Source: Flavobacterium sp.
GTDB taxonomy: Bacteria > Bacteroidota > Bacteroidia > Flavobacteriales > Flavobacteriaceae
Reading direction: 5' to 3'
DNA: 64,000 bases
Assembly (NCBI GenBank): GCA_012837155.1
Contig: CP051546.1
Span: forward strand, 2,168,140 to 2,232,139
Shown here: positions 38,236 through 48,397 of the stretch, one piece after another
Numbering within the stretch: position 1 is the first letter of the stretch
How the letters are laid out: each line of letters opens with the position of its first letter
The notes under the pieces: generated by a model
What the model was told of the DNA's origin: nothing
Seen by the model: only the letters and a program-made list of their open reading frames with translations
Databases searched by the model: none
Program-made: the position numbers and the translations under genes

Positions 38236-40029
38236 ATGTCTGAACAATTAAAATCACAAGAAGCGTTTTTAGCAAATTTTAACTGGCACAATTTCGAAGA
38301 AGGTATTGATGCCGTTGATGAGAAAAACTTACAAGAATTTGAAGACTTAGTTTCAAAAACTTTCATTGCGACAGATCAAGAAGAAGTAGTTGAAGGTGTA
38401 GTTGTTAGAATTACAGATAGAGACGTTATCGTTGATATCAACGCAAAATCGGAAGGTGTTATTTCATTAAACGAATTCCGTTACAATCCAGCATTAAAAG
38501 TAGGTGACAAAGTAGAAGTATTGATTGACATCCGTGAGGATAAAACAGGTCAATTAGTATTATCTCACAGAAAAGCACGTACTATCAAATCTTGGGATAG
38601 AGTTATTTCGGCTAACGAAACAGGAGAAATCGTTAATGGTTTTGTAAAATGCAGAACTAAAGGGGGTATGATTGTTGACGTTTTCGGAATCGAAGCTTTC
38701 TTACCAGGTTCTCAAATTGATGTGAAGCCAATTAGAGATTACGATGTATATGTAAACAAAATGATGGAATTCAAAGTGGTAAAAATTAACCACGAATTCA
38801 AAAACGTTGTTGTTTCTCACAAAGCGCTTATCGAAGCGGATATTGAAGTACAGAAAAAAGAAATCATTGGTAAATTACAAAAAGGACAAGTATTAGAAGG
38901 TGTTGTTAAAAACATTACTTCTTACGGTGTCTTTATTGACCTTGGTGGTGTTGATGGATTAATCCACATTACTGACCTTTCTTGGAGCAGAATTAACCAT
39001 CCATCTGAAGTTCTTGAATTAGACCAAGTACTGAACGTGGTAATCCTTGATTTTGATGACGAAAAAACAAGAATCCAATTAGGATTGAAACAATTGAACG
39101 CTCACCCTTGGGATGCTCTAGATGCTAAATTAGTTATTGGAGACAAAGTAAAAGGTAAAGTAGTTGTAATCGCTGATTATGGTGCTTTCATCGAAGTTGC
39201 TGAAGGTGTTGAAGGCTTAATCCACGTTTCTGAAATGTCTTGGTCTACTCATTTACGTTCTGCTCAAGATTTTGTAAAAGTAGGTGATATTGTTGAAGCT
39301 CAAATCTTAACTTTAGACAGAGATGATCGTAAAATGTCATTAGGCATCAAACAATTAACTCAAGATCCTTGGACTGATATTACTGCTAAATACCCAGTAG
39401 GTTCTAAACATACAGGTATCGTTAGAAACTTTACAAACTTTGGAATTTTCGTTGAATTAGAAGAAGGAATTGACGGATTGATTTATATCTCAGACCTTTC
39501 TTGGACTAAGAAAATCAAACACCCATCTGAATTTGTAAATGTTGGCGAAAAATTAGATGTAGTAGTATTAGAATTAGATGTTGATGGACGTAAATTATCT
39601 TTAGGTCACAAACAAACTACTGCTAATCCTTGGGATCAATACGAAGATTCATTTGCAGTGGGAACTATCCACTCAGGTGAAATCTCTGAAATTGTTGACA
39701 AAGGAGCTACCGTAGAATTTGGCGAAGACATCGTTGCTTTCATTCCTACCCGCCACCTTGAAAAAGAAGACGGAAAGAAATTGAAAAAAGGCGAAACTGC
39801 TGATTTCAAAGTAATTGAATTTAACAAAGAATTCAAAAGAGTGGTTGCTTCTCACACCGCTATCTTCCGCGAAGAAGAAGAGAAAAATGTGAAAGCTGCT
39901 GTTGAAACTACTTCAACTGCCTCTACAAATGCACCAGCTTCAACTTTAGGTGATGCAAATGATATTCTTGCTGGTTTGAAAGCCAAAATGGAAAAAAACG
40001 AAAAAAGAAATAATCTTTTAACCGTTTGA
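38236..40029 (+). CDS. rpsA: 30S ribosomal protein S1
   Basis: Intact 597-residue protein. Six S1 RNA-binding repeats can be followed: EEVVEGVVVRITDRDVIVDI, TGEIVNGFVKCRTKGGMIVDV, KGQVLEGVVKNITSYGVFIDL, GDKVKGKVVVIADYGAFIEV, GSKHTGIVRNFTNFGIFVEL and VGTIHSGEISEIVDKGATVEF. The tail is Ala/Thr/Ser-rich. S1 brings mRNA to the 30S subunit. This matters especially in Bacteroidota, where Shine-Dalgarno sequences are rare. Strong promoter upstream and hairpin terminator downstream. Confidence 0.98.
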   Translation: MSEQLKSQEAFLANFNWHNFEEGIDAVDEKNLQEFEDLVSKTFIATDQEEVVEGVVVRITDRDVIVDINAKSEGVISLNEFRYNPALKVGDKVEVLIDIREDKTGQLVLSHRKARTIKSWDRVISANETGEIVNGFVKCRTKGGMIVDVFGIEAFLPGSQIDVKPIRDYDVYVNKMMEFKVVKINHEFKNVVVSHKALIEADIEVQKKEIIGKLQKGQVLEGVVKNITSYGVFIDLGGVDGLIHITDLSWSRINHPSEVLELDQVLNVVILDFDDEKTRIQLGLKQLNAHPWDALDAKLVIGDKVKGKVVVIADYGAFIEVAEGVEGLIHVSEMSWSTHLRSAQDFVKVGDIVEAQILTLDRDDRKMSLGIKQLTQDPWTDITAKYPVGSKHTGIVRNFTNFGIFVELEEGIDGLIYISDLSWTKKIKHPSEFVNVGEKLDVVVLELDVDGRKLSLGHKQTTANPWDQYEDSFAVGTIHSGEISEIVDKGATVEFGEDIVAFIPTRHLEKEDGKKLKKGETADFKVIEFNKEFKRVVASHTAIFREEEEKNVKAAVETTSTASTNAPASTLGDANDILAGLKAKMEKNEKRNNLLTV

Positions 40030-40035
40030 AAATAG

Positions 40036-40063
40036 AAAGCTCCGCAAATTGCGGAGCTTTTTT
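40036..40063 (+). terminator. Terminator of rpsA
   Basis: 12-bp arms aaagctccgcaa/ttgcggagcttt with a one-base centre, then TTT. An identical hairpin lies at 40379. Confidence 0.88.
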
Positions 40064-40131
40064 CTTTTGTGAAATTTTCAAAATAGTGCAATTAGATTTT
40101 TTTGTAAATTTGTTTAAAATCATATTGCATT

Positions 40132-40367
40132 ATGAATGCAATTTCAACTATAAAATATACAATATTCTTAAAGGAAAACTTGGTAAAAACAAAGCCAAAT
40201 CACTTACAGAATATGTTAAAAGCAAAGTGGAAAGAACTTTCGAAAAAGAGAAAGATGTACTGGCAAATTTAGCAAATGCAAAATCTGATATTGTAAAATG
40301 GATATTCATTTTTTGGATTGGTCAAATAGCCGCCACTTTAGGAATTGTTAAAATATTCATATTCTAA
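40132..40367 (+). CDS. Small coiled-coil/membrane-anchored protein, DUF1640-like (frameshifted)
   Basis: 78 residues if one A is restored near 40160: MNAISTIKIYNILKGKLGKNKAK, then a charged helix (YVKSKVERTFEKEKDVLANLANAKSDIVKW) and a C-terminal membrane helix (IFIFWIGQIAATLGIVKIF). The coiled-coil-plus-anchor design resembles short DUF1640/CCDC90-like proteins. A possible -7 box TAAATTTG is at 40105-40112. Function unknown. Confidence 0.55.
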
Positions 40368-40378
40368 TATAAAAATAA

Positions 40379-40406
40379 AAAGCTCCGCAAATTGCGGAGC
40401 TTTTAT
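40379..40406 (+). terminator. Second copy of the rpsA terminator hairpin
   Basis: Arms aaagctccgcaa/ttgcggagcttt, identical to the rpsA terminator 343 bp upstream. It ends the small DUF1640-like gene and may also serve the convergent fabV. Confidence 0.85.
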
Positions 40407-40507
40407 GTTATAATATGTAAAAAACAAATAAGGTAAAGCCCTATAAACACACTTAATAAATGCTATTACAAAAAAGAGTGAAGTTCAGTAGAGAACTCTT
40501 AAAAGCA

Positions 40508-41698
40508 TTAAACAATACTAGAAATACCTACCATTTCGTCTGCATCTGCCTTATAATCTACCCCATCGAATTCGAACCCAAAAAGATTCAAAAAGTCGTT
40601 TCTATATCCTTCTAAATCTCCTATTTCTGACAATGATTCTGTTGTGGCTTGTTTCCATAAATTAGCTACTTTTTCTTGAACATCGGCACGCATTTCCCAA
40701 TCATCAACTCTAATTCTACCCTTTTCATCGGTTAAAATTTCCTTCCCCGTATAAAGTCTATCCTGAAATAAACGTTGTATTTGCTCGATACAACCTTCAT
40801 GAATTCCCTCTGCTTTCATTATTTTGTACAATAACGAAATATACAAAGGAATAACCGGAATGGCCGAACTTGCTTGTGTTACAAGCGCTTTATTAACAGA
40901 AACAAATGCTTTTCCGTTTATAGACTTCAAACTATCTGAAATAGCAAAAGCTGTGGCTTCAAGATGATCTTTTGCACGACCAATTGTTCCTTTTCTGTAA
41001 ACCGCCTCGGTCAATGAGGGACCAATATAAGAATAAGCAACCGTCGTAGCTCCTGACGCAAGAAGATTTTCTGCTTTCAGCGCATCCATCCACATTGCCC
41101 AATCTTCGCCTCCCATTACAGCTATCGTATTGGCAATATCATCCTCTTGACAAGGTTCAATACTAATTCCTGAAACAATTCCTGTATGAAAATCAACAGT
41201 TTTATTGGTATAAGTAGCTCCAATTGGCTTCAATACCGAGCGATGCATCACACCAGTAACAGGATGAACTCGAACAGGGGAAGCTAAACTGTAAATTACC
41301 AAATCTACCTGACCCAAATCAGCTTTTATTAAATCTAAAGTTTGTTTTTTAATTTCGTTCGAAAAGGCATCGCCGTTAATACTTTTTGCATATAATCCTG
41401 CATGATGGGCTTCATTTTCAAAAGCTGCAGAATTATACCAACCCGGAGAACCTGGCCTACCTGCAACGGGAGGTTTTTCAAAAAATACCCCGATTGTCGC
41501 TGCGTCTGAACCAAAAGCAGCTGTAATCCTTGAAGCCAAACCAAATCCTGTTGAAGCTCCAATAATTAAGACTTTTTTAGCACCGCTGATTGATCCTTTT
41601 GATTTAACATATTCGATTTGATTTTTTACATTTTGCTCACATCCTTTTGGGTGAGATGTCAGGCAAATAAATCCTCTCATTCTTGGTTCTATAATCAT
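40508..41698 (-). CDS. fabV: Trans-2-enoyl-ACP/CoA reductase FabV
   Basis: Intact 396-residue protein. It reduces enoyl-ACP with NADH in the last step of each fatty-acid elongation cycle. FabV is the triclosan-resistant alternative to FabI. Signatures: start MIIEPRMRGFICLTSHPKGC, the cofactor loop VLIIGASTGFGLASRI, VIYSLASPVR, and the active-site Tyr/Lys region (VAYSYIGPSLTEAVYRKGTIGRAKDHLE). Length is typical. Confidence 0.97.
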   Translation of the reverse strand: MIIEPRMRGFICLTSHPKGCEQNVKNQIEYVKSKGSISGAKKVLIIGASTGFGLASRITAAFGSDAATIGVFFEKPPVAGRPGSPGWYNSAAFENEAHHAGLYAKSINGDAFSNEIKKQTLDLIKADLGQVDLVIYSLASPVRVHPVTGVMHRSVLKPIGATYTNKTVDFHTGIVSGISIEPCQEDDIANTIAVMGGEDWAMWMDALKAENLLASGATTVAYSYIGPSLTEAVYRKGTIGRAKDHLEATAFAISDSLKSINGKAFVSVNKALVTQASSAIPVIPLYISLLYKIMKAEGIHEGCIEQIQRLFQDRLYTGKEILTDEKGRIRVDDWEMRADVQEKVANLWKQATTESLSEIGDLEGYRNDFLNLFGFEFDGVDYKADADEMVGISSIV

Positions 41699-41760
41699 AT
41701 TTACAAGGTTATTCGGTTATTTTATAATTCATTTTAAGTTGACAAATATAGGTAATTTCT

Positions 41761-43413
41761 CTAGCCCAACAAGGCTTTTGCGTGGTTTAATGCTGAATCA
41801 GAAACGACATTTCCAGAAAGCATTTGAGCTATTTCAACGACTCGCTCCTCTGCAGACAATAATTTTAATTCAGATAGTGTTTCCTCTCCAATTGTCGATT
41901 TAGAAACCTTAAAGTGAGCCGTTCCTTTTGCCGCAATTTGTGGCAAATGGGTAATGGCAAAAATTTGCATTTTCTGACTCATCTCGCTCATAATCTCGCC
42001 CATTTTATTGGCAATCTCTCCAGAAACACCCGAATCAATTTCGTCAAAAATCAAGGTTGGTAATTTTGAATATTGTGCCAAAACTGCCTTTACTGCCAAC
42101 ATAATTCTTGACATTTCGCCTCCAGAAGCTACTTTTTTTAACAATCCAAAATCAGTACCTTTATTCGCCGAAAACAAAAATTCGAGTTCGTCTTTTCCAT
42201 TTTCGAAATAAGTTGGCGTGGAATTAATATTAATTTTAAAACGCACATTTGGCATTCCTAATGTCTCTAAAATCGAAATTAGCTTTTGTGATAAAACTGG
42301 GACTGCCTCCACCCTATTCTTGTAAATTACATTTGACAAAGCATCTAATGCTGTCGCTTTTTGCTGAATTGAATGAGTCAAAGCTAAAGTTTCCGTTTCT
42401 AAATTTTCTATTTCTAAAAGAGAATTCTCTAAATTAGTTTGAATTTCTATCAATTCATCAACAGTAGAAACTTGGTGCTTTTTTTGCAAATTATAAATCA
42501 ACTGCAACTTTTGACTAATGAAATCCAGTTGCTCTGGATCATTGACCAATTTTTCAGAACACCTATTTAATTCAACTGAGATGTCGTCAAACTCAATGGC
42601 CAAACTCGTCATTCTTTCTAACAAAGAGTAATATTCTGGCGAAAAAGAAGCTATTTTTTGCAAGGACAATTTGATTTCCTTCAAGTTGTGCATGACGCCT
42701 ATTTGTTCTTCATTGGCAATAGCCAACGATTTATCAATAGATTCCTTTATGATTTCGACATTATTTAATTTTTCAAAATCGGATTCGAGTGCTGCTTGTT
42801 CGCCCAATTTTAAATTTGACGTCGCTAATTCATCCAATAAAAAAGTGTTGTATTCCTGCTCTTTGGCAGATTCGGATTGTTTTTTAAGAAGTGCATTTAA
42901 TCTAGATTTATCCAATTTAAAACTTCTTAAAAGCACTTGATACTCTAAAAGAGATTCTTGATTATTGGCAATGGCATCAATAATTTCAAATTGAACGTTC
43001 TCTTCTGAAAGTTCCTGTGTTTGATGCTGCGAGTGAATATCGATTAAAAGCAATCCTAATTCCTGCAATTCCTGAAGATTTACTGGACTATCGTTTACAA
43101 ATGCTCTAGATTTTCCAGAAGGCAAAATTTCACGACGAATAATGGTTTCGGTTTCATAATCTAAATCATTCGACTCAAAAAAAGAATGCAAATTGTACTT
43201 TGAGATTTCAAAATGCGCCTCGATAACACACTTTTCTTGCTTATTTTTTAAGGATGTCAAGTCGGCTCTTTTGCCTAAAACTAAGCCTAAAGCGCCTAAA
43301 ATTATCGATTTTCCTGCTCCTGTCTCTCCCGTAATAATTGAAAATCCTTTTGAAAAATCGATGTTCAATTTTTCGATTAAAGCATAATTTTTTATCGACA
43401 AGGAAATAATCAT
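41761..43413 (-). CDS. recN: DNA repair protein RecN
   Basis: Intact 550-residue SMC-like ATPase in double-strand-break repair. Walker A ITGETGAGKSIILGALGLVLGKR is at the N-terminus and a long coiled coil fills the middle. The C-terminus has the signature VASGGEMSRIMLAVKAVLA, Walker B PTLIFDEIDSGVSGEIA and the D/H-loop FAITHLPQIAAKG. It follows porD in the conserved Bacteroidota order. Confidence 0.97.
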   Translation of the reverse strand: MIISLSIKNYALIEKLNIDFSKGFSIITGETGAGKSIILGALGLVLGKRADLTSLKNKQEKCVIEAHFEISKYNLHSFFESNDLDYETETIIRREILPSGKSRAFVNDSPVNLQELQELGLLLIDIHSQHQTQELSEENVQFEIIDAIANNQESLLEYQVLLRSFKLDKSRLNALLKKQSESAKEQEYNTFLLDELATSNLKLGEQAALESDFEKLNNVEIIKESIDKSLAIANEEQIGVMHNLKEIKLSLQKIASFSPEYYSLLERMTSLAIEFDDISVELNRCSEKLVNDPEQLDFISQKLQLIYNLQKKHQVSTVDELIEIQTNLENSLLEIENLETETLALTHSIQQKATALDALSNVIYKNRVEAVPVLSQKLISILETLGMPNVRFKININSTPTYFENGKDELEFLFSANKGTDFGLLKKVASGGEMSRIMLAVKAVLAQYSKLPTLIFDEIDSGVSGEIANKMGEIMSEMSQKMQIFAITHLPQIAAKGTAHFKVSKSTIGEETLSELKLLSAEERVVEIAQMLSGNVVSDSALNHAKALLG

Positions 43414-43466
43414 TTTTATAATTTTTGTGATGAAGAACTCATGATTTTAACGAATTGAAAAATCAA

Positions 43467-44350
43467 TTAATATTTAATCATTGCCCATTTGCTTGAGTTT
43501 AACGGAGATATTTTACTTAAAGTATCGACTAAATCTGATATTGAAATACTTGGTCCTCCTGAAAAAATAGAAACAATTTCATCTGATTTTGCATCGAAAA
43601 ACACTCGAGTTAAAAAAGCATTTGGCTTCGACTCATTTAATTTTTGCAAATTAAGTAATGAATTCTTTATTTTTTCTTTCGCCGCTTTTAAATCTTGATT
43701 CATCATGTCTAATCCAGAATGATAGGCATATTCCGTTTGACGAATTTCTCTGTATGCTGGCGATAACAAATCGTTAATCAAAAAATACTTGCTTTGGTTT
43801 CCATCCGTTTGTTTCCAACCTTTGTAGCCACTTTCTTGAGCTACATTCGATATGTTTTGAGCAATTTCAAGATAAGGAGTTCCTTCTAAAGGCATAAAAC
43901 TATCAGCATCCATCCCTAATATTACATAACTATAAAAAGAAATTACCGATACTAGATTTGATTCGAATACCGTTGGATTAAAAATTAGGCTCTCAAACTC
44001 TGTATAATTAAAACTAAAATCCTTGTCATTAAAATTTAAAATGGGAGACGCATACGACGAGTTGTAAATGGGTCTTGAAGATTGAACCTGAATAGTAGCA
44101 ACAAATTGATTCGAATTGTTCGATAAAATGGTAATATACATCGAACAATTAATTTTTTCGTTTTGCTTAAACGTTTGCCCAGTCCAGTGGGTTTGATTTA
44201 CAAATTCGTTTAGCGAAGTTTCTAATGTTTTGAAAACTTGCTGATTAGAATTTGATAATGTTTGAGCATTTACCGTCACAGTACAATTAATTCTTGAGCT
44301 TGGATACAGCCAAAAATCATAAGCAAAAAGATACTAAAAAGGTTACGCAT
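43467..44350 (-). CDS. porD: PorD (DUF4835) family protein, type IX secretion/gliding associated (frameshifted)
   Basis: About 294 residues. After restoring one A near 44300 the N-terminus is a signal peptide (MRNLFSIFLLMIFGCIQAQELNCTVTVNAQ). The mature part is typical DUF4835: LNEFVNQTHWTGQTF, CSMYITI, SRPIYNSSYASPILNFNDKDF and YYVILGMDADSF-like segments. PorD is required for the type IX secretion system in Porphyromonas. Its start overlaps the coaBC stop by 8 bp, so it is probably co-transcribed with it. Confidence 0.88.
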
Positions 44351-45551
44351 AATGGGCTATTACTTTGTTCAAAATATCGTTAGCAACTGCTTCTTTCGAT
44401 TTTAATTCCATAGGTTCTACTTTGAAGTGTTTGTCTATGAAAGTTATTTTATTAGTCGATTGAGCAAAACCAGCTCCTTCATCTTGTAAAGAATTAAGAA
44501 CTATCAAATCTAAGTTTTTTTTCTGAATTTTCAACTTTGCATTTTCAATTTCATTCTCCGTTTCTAATGCAAAACCAATTAAAAATTGATTTTCCTTGAT
44601 TTCTCCTAAAGAGAGTAAAATATCTTTGGTTTTTTCGAGTTCAATTACAAAATCATCTGCTGATTTTTTAATTTTCTGCTGCGCAACATTCTTTGGTTTA
44701 TAATCAGCAACTGCTGCTGCTGCAATCATGACATCGGTGTTTTTATAATATTGATGGCAAGCATCGTACATTTCTTGAGCCGAAACAACTCGAACGACCT
44801 TTACCAAATTATTTTCCATTTTTAAATGAGAAGGTCCCGAAACCAAGATTACCGAAGCACCAAGATTTGCGGCACTTTGCGCAATATCGTAGCCCATTTT
44901 ACCTGAAGAATGATTTCCAATAAAACGTACAGGATCTATTGCTTCGTATGTTGGTCCAGCAGTAATTAGTATTTTTTTCCTTTAAGAGGCAACTGACTTT
45001 CTAAATCGGCTTCTAGAAATGCCACAATGTTTTCTGGTTCTGACATCCTTCCTTCTCCAGATAAACCACTAGCCAAATCCCCATTTTCTGCGGGAATCAT
45101 TGCATTTCCAAATTGCTTCAATTTTTTAAAACTGGCGATTGTAGATGGATGGACATACATATCTAAGTCCATTGCTGGGGCAAAATAAACGGGACATTTT
45201 GCCGATAAATAGGTGGCAATTAACAAATTATCACAAACACCATTTGCCATTTTTGACAATGTATTTGCGGTTTGCAGGAGCAATAACCATCAAATCAGCC
45301 CAAAGACCTAACTCAACGTGGTTATTCCATTTTTCATTTTCTTCACTTTGGTCGTAAAAACTGGAGTAAACAGGATTTTTTGACAAAGTCGATAATGTAA
45401 GAGGAGTTATAAAATCCTTAGAAGCAGGTGTCATTATCACTTGGACATGTGCACCTGCTTTTATGAAAAGTCGAACTAATGTAGCTGTTTTATAGGCCGC
45501 AATTCCACCGGAAATACCCAGCAAAATTTTTTTTCCGTTTAAAACTGACAT
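44343..45551 (-). CDS. coaBC: Bifunctional phosphopantothenoylcysteine decarboxylase/synthetase CoaBC (two frameshifts)
   Basis: 402 residues after repair; makes 4'-phosphopantetheine in CoA synthesis. The decarboxylase half shows ILLGISGGIAAYKTATLV, WNNHVELGLWADLMVIAPA, and PVYFAPAMDLDMY. The synthetase half shows ILITAGPTYEAIDPVRFIGNHSSGKMGYDIA, DVMIAAAAVADYKP and FLIGFALETENE. Breaks lie near 45275 (one extra A; PATANTLSKMANG) and near 44980 (one A missing; KKILITAGPT). CoaBC is essential, so sequence error is likely. Confidence 0.95.
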
Positions 45552-45559
45552 TAATACTA

Positions 45560-45877
45560 TTATTTACTTCCTTCTCTGTGGTAGATTTTACCTTCTAACC
45601 ATTCTTGAACCGCTAAAGCGTGTGGCTTTGGCAATTTTTCGTAAAATTTTGAAACCTCAATTTGCTCTTTGTTTTCAAAAACTTCTTCAAGACTGTCATT
45701 ATAAGTAGCAAATTCTTCTAATTTTTCGGTTAATTCTTTTTTAATTTCCGAATTAATTTGGTTTGCTCTTTTAGCCATAATTGTTATAGCTTCATACACA
45801 TTCCCTGTGGGTTCCTCAATAATATTTTTATTATAGGTAATTGTATTTACAGGAGCATTTGTCTTTCTTAAATCCAT
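45560..45877 (-). CDS. rpoZ: DNA-directed RNA polymerase omega subunit (Bacteroidota type)
   Basis: Intact 105-residue protein. It begins MDLRKTNAPVNTITYN and contains GNVYEAITIMAKRANQIN, the Rpb6/omega signature (helix that wraps the beta' C-terminus). An acidic C-terminal extension is typical of Bacteroidota. It lies between bamD and coaBC, the conserved order of this class. Confidence 0.9.
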   Translation of the reverse strand: MDLRKTNAPVNTITYNKNIIEEPTGNVYEAITIMAKRANQINSEIKKELTEKLEEFATYNDSLEEVFENKEQIEVSKFYEKLPKPHALAVQEWLEGKIYHREGSK

Positions 45878-45884
45878 GGCTTGT

Positions 45885-46679
45885 TTATTTAGTGAAATTT
45901 TTTAAATCTTTTTCAATTCTAGCTAACATATCGTCAGCCTGTTTTTTATATTTGGTATCTGCTTTAAATTTCATCAAATTTGTATAGGCAATTTTTGCTA
46001 CGTTTAAGCGTTCCTCCATTTTTTGAGGAATACTATTGATTCCTAATCGATAAGCCGAATCTAATTTGTAATACAAAGCATCTTCCTTATAGGGTGTTCC
46101 CGGATAATCAGCAACGAAGTTATCGAGAGTTACCATTGCCGATTTATAATCCATAATAGTATTATACCCTTTGGCAATTTCAAACACCTTTTTCTCAATT
46201 TTTTCATTTAACTCTTTTAGCGCTTTATTGGCTTCAGGCAAATAAGTCGAATTTGGGTATGAATCTATGAAAGACTGTAATTTTTCGATTGCTGTAAAAG
46301 TATCCGCTTGATCCAAACTGTAAATTGGAGCAAGCATTGAGTAACTTTTTGCTCCTAAATAAGAGGCTTCTTCTACTTTTTCGCTTTTTGGATAACCCGC
46401 AACAAAACTTTCAAATTGATGTGCTGCCAAATAATATTCTCTTGTTTTATAATAAGCTTGAGAATACATATAAAATAATTTTTCGGCTTGAGGTTTTCCT
46501 CTGTAAGCAGGTGCAATTTGTTCAAAAAGTCGAATAGCTTTAGGATAACTTCCTGCCTCATATAATTTAGTTGCCATTTCAAACTTTACAGCAACATCTT
46601 CGTTTTTTAATGCTTTTTGATATTCACTACAAGAGCTTAAAACAAGAACAATAAGTAATAGAGAAATTATTTTTTTCAT
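45885..46679 (-). CDS. bamD: Outer membrane assembly lipoprotein BamD
   Basis: 264 residues from the ATG at 46679; an upstream in-frame extension would overlap the promoter region. Lipoprotein signal MKKIISLLLIVLVLSSCSEY with lipobox Cys. Tandem TPRs follow (FEMATKLYEAGSYPKAIRLFEQIAPAYRGKPQAEKLFYMYSQAYYK, SYLGAKSYSMLA, FIDSYPNSTYLPEANKAL and so on). BamD is the essential partner of BamA in folding outer-membrane proteins. Confidence 0.95.
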   Translation of the reverse strand: MKKIISLLLIVLVLSSCSEYQKALKNEDVAVKFEMATKLYEAGSYPKAIRLFEQIAPAYRGKPQAEKLFYMYSQAYYKTREYYLAAHQFESFVAGYPKSEKVEEASYLGAKSYSMLAPIYSLDQADTFTAIEKLQSFIDSYPNSTYLPEANKALKELNEKIEKKVFEIAKGYNTIMDYKSAMVTLDNFVADYPGTPYKEDALYYKLDSAYRLGINSIPQKMEERLNVAKIAYTNLMKFKADTKYKKQADDMLARIEKDLKNFTK

Positions 46680-46748
46680 TTTATTTTTTACTTTTTTTGA
46701 TTCATCAGTCATCTTTAACCAATATAAATCGTACCGAAGTTTCGGTGG

Positions 46749-46778
46749 CAAATTTAGTTATTAATTTAGCTACTGCAA
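46749..46778 (-). promoter_or_regulatory. Promoter of the bamD-rpoZ-coaBC-porD cluster
   Basis: On the minus strand, TTG (46778-46776), a 19-bp spacer and TAAATTTG (46756-46749) match the Bacteroidota consensus exactly. The predicted start near 46742 supports translation from the ATG at 46679. Confidence 0.75.
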
Positions 46779-46810
46779 AATATATTTTTGTTTAATAAAC
46801 GAAGGTGTTT

Positions 46811-47698
46811 TTAAGCCAATTTATTGATTAATGCTACGAATTGATTAATCCTACTGACCAATGATTCATCTGTTTTTACCAAAGGCAAACGAACCGTGTT
46901 TTCTGTTATTCCTAGCGACTGAAAGACTTGTTTGATACCCGCTGGATTTCCTTGTTCGAAAATCATGTCAATACAATCCATAAAAAGATAGTGTATTTTG
47001 TTAGCATCATTAACTTTTTTGTTTAGCCCCAAGCGAATCATCTCGGAAAATTCTTTTGGAAAACCTTGTCCAATTACTGATATAACGCCAGCACCTCCAG
47101 CCAAAACCATTGGCAAAGCAATCATATCGTCTCCAGAAATTACAAGAAAATCCTTTGGTTTATCCTTAATTAATTTCATCGCTTGTATCATATCGCCTGC
47201 GGCTTCCTTAATTCCTATGATGTTTTTGAAATCGCAAGCCAAACGCAAAACCGTCGAGGGCAACATGTTTACTCCCGTTCTACTTGGAACATTATATAAA
47301 ATTACTGGAATTGGAGAAACCTCGGCAATAGCCTTAAAATGCTGATAAATCCCTTCTTGTGTAGGTTTGTTGTAGTAAGGAGATACTGATAATATCGCAG
47401 CAAATTGCGACAAATCTCTTGTTTGTAATTCTTCGACAATTTTTGCGGTATTGTTCCCTCCTAGCCCAAGAACCAATGGTAATCTTCCTTTATTGGTTTC
47501 TACAACTGTTTGTATAACAAAGTTCGCTTCTTCGCTTGACAAGGCTGCATTTTCTGCGGTTGTACCAAGTATTACAAGATATTCAACTCCTCCGTCGATA
47601 GAAAAGTTTACGATTCTTTTTAATGCTTCTGAATCGATTGAAAAATCTTCTCTAAAAGGAGTTACGAGTGCAACACCTGTTCCTATTAATGATTGCAT
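46811..47698 (-). CDS. dapA: 4-hydroxy-tetrahydrodipicolinate synthase
   Basis: Intact 295-residue TIM-barrel aldolase; condenses pyruvate with aspartate semialdehyde in lysine/diaminopimelate synthesis. Signatures: [25 protein letters not shown] (substrate Thr-Thr), [15 protein letters not shown] (Tyr/Arg) and [10 protein letters not shown] with the Schiff-base Lys. Confidence 0.97.
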   Translation of the reverse strand: MQSLIGTGVALVTPFREDFSIDSEALKRIVNFSIDGGVEYLVILGTTAENAALSSEEANFVIQTVVETNKGRLPLVLGLGGNNTAKIVEELQTRDLSQFAAILSVSPYYNKPTQEGIYQHFKAIAEVSPIPVILYNVPSRTGVNMLPSTVLRLACDFKNIIGIKEAAGDMIQAMKLIKDKPKDFLVISGDDMIALPMVLAGGAGVISVIGQGFPKEFSEMIRLGLNKKVNDANKIHYLFMDCIDMIFEQGNPAGIKQVFQSLGITENTVRLPLVKTDESLVSRINQFVALINKLA

Positions 47699-47705
47699 AA
47701 TGGGG

Positions 47706-48223
47706 TTATATTTTGTTTAATATTTTTAAATATCTAAATAATTCATGAATAAAAACTTTGTGATTCTCCGCATTGGTATTAATCATCAAATGATTCAGCC
47801 TTTTGTCTATCGATGAAAATCCAATTTTAAATTGCGCTTTCGAATGGTGAGTTATAGTCAATAAAATCGCCTTCTCAACATCGTAATAACTAATTAATAA
47901 ATCAAATTTTTCATTGATAAAATCGTTAACTTCTGGGTTTGTAATTTCGCCTTTCCAATTGAGATGCTTGCTCCCAAACGTTGGCTTCGAATACACTTCA
48001 TTTTTTTTTAATTTATCTCGGTAAGCTATAATTTTTATATCTTTTTCAAGAATTCCTTTAGCTTCTAAATCTTTCAATAAGGCTTCTTTTTCAAAAAATA
48101 ACTCTCATCTATAAGCAAACCTACGGTCTTAACACAGGTAGTGAGTGTACTACTCTTTACATTGTCTAAATTATTTTTTAATATTCTAATTAAAAAATAA
48201 TTCTTTATATAATTTAAAAACAT
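47706..48223 (-). CDS. DUF6913 family protein (frameshifted)
   Basis: 172 residues after restoring one T near 48097. The N-terminus [21 protein letters not shown] joins [12 protein letters not shown] and [24 protein letters not shown]. It is a conserved Flavobacteriia protein next to dapA; function unknown. The C-terminal [14 protein letters not shown]-like tail is typical. Confidence 0.6.
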
Positions 48224-48397
48224 GCGTTTTACGAGATTACAAAATTAAATAATTGAGTCGCATTAATGATTGTAAATTTAAAAAAGTATAATCATGTTTT
48301 GAAACTTTTTGTTATATTTTTAACACTTCGCCCTAATCGTTTAAAGGAACAAAAAAATAGATTCATCCCTTTTTAAAATTCTTATTTGTCTAAAATA

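Noticed and set aside
40026-40131. N-terminal part of a 113-codon ORF starting inside the rpsA terminator
   Set aside because: The first 35 codons run through the terminator hairpin and non-coding DNA. The real start is ATG 40132 after a one-base repair.
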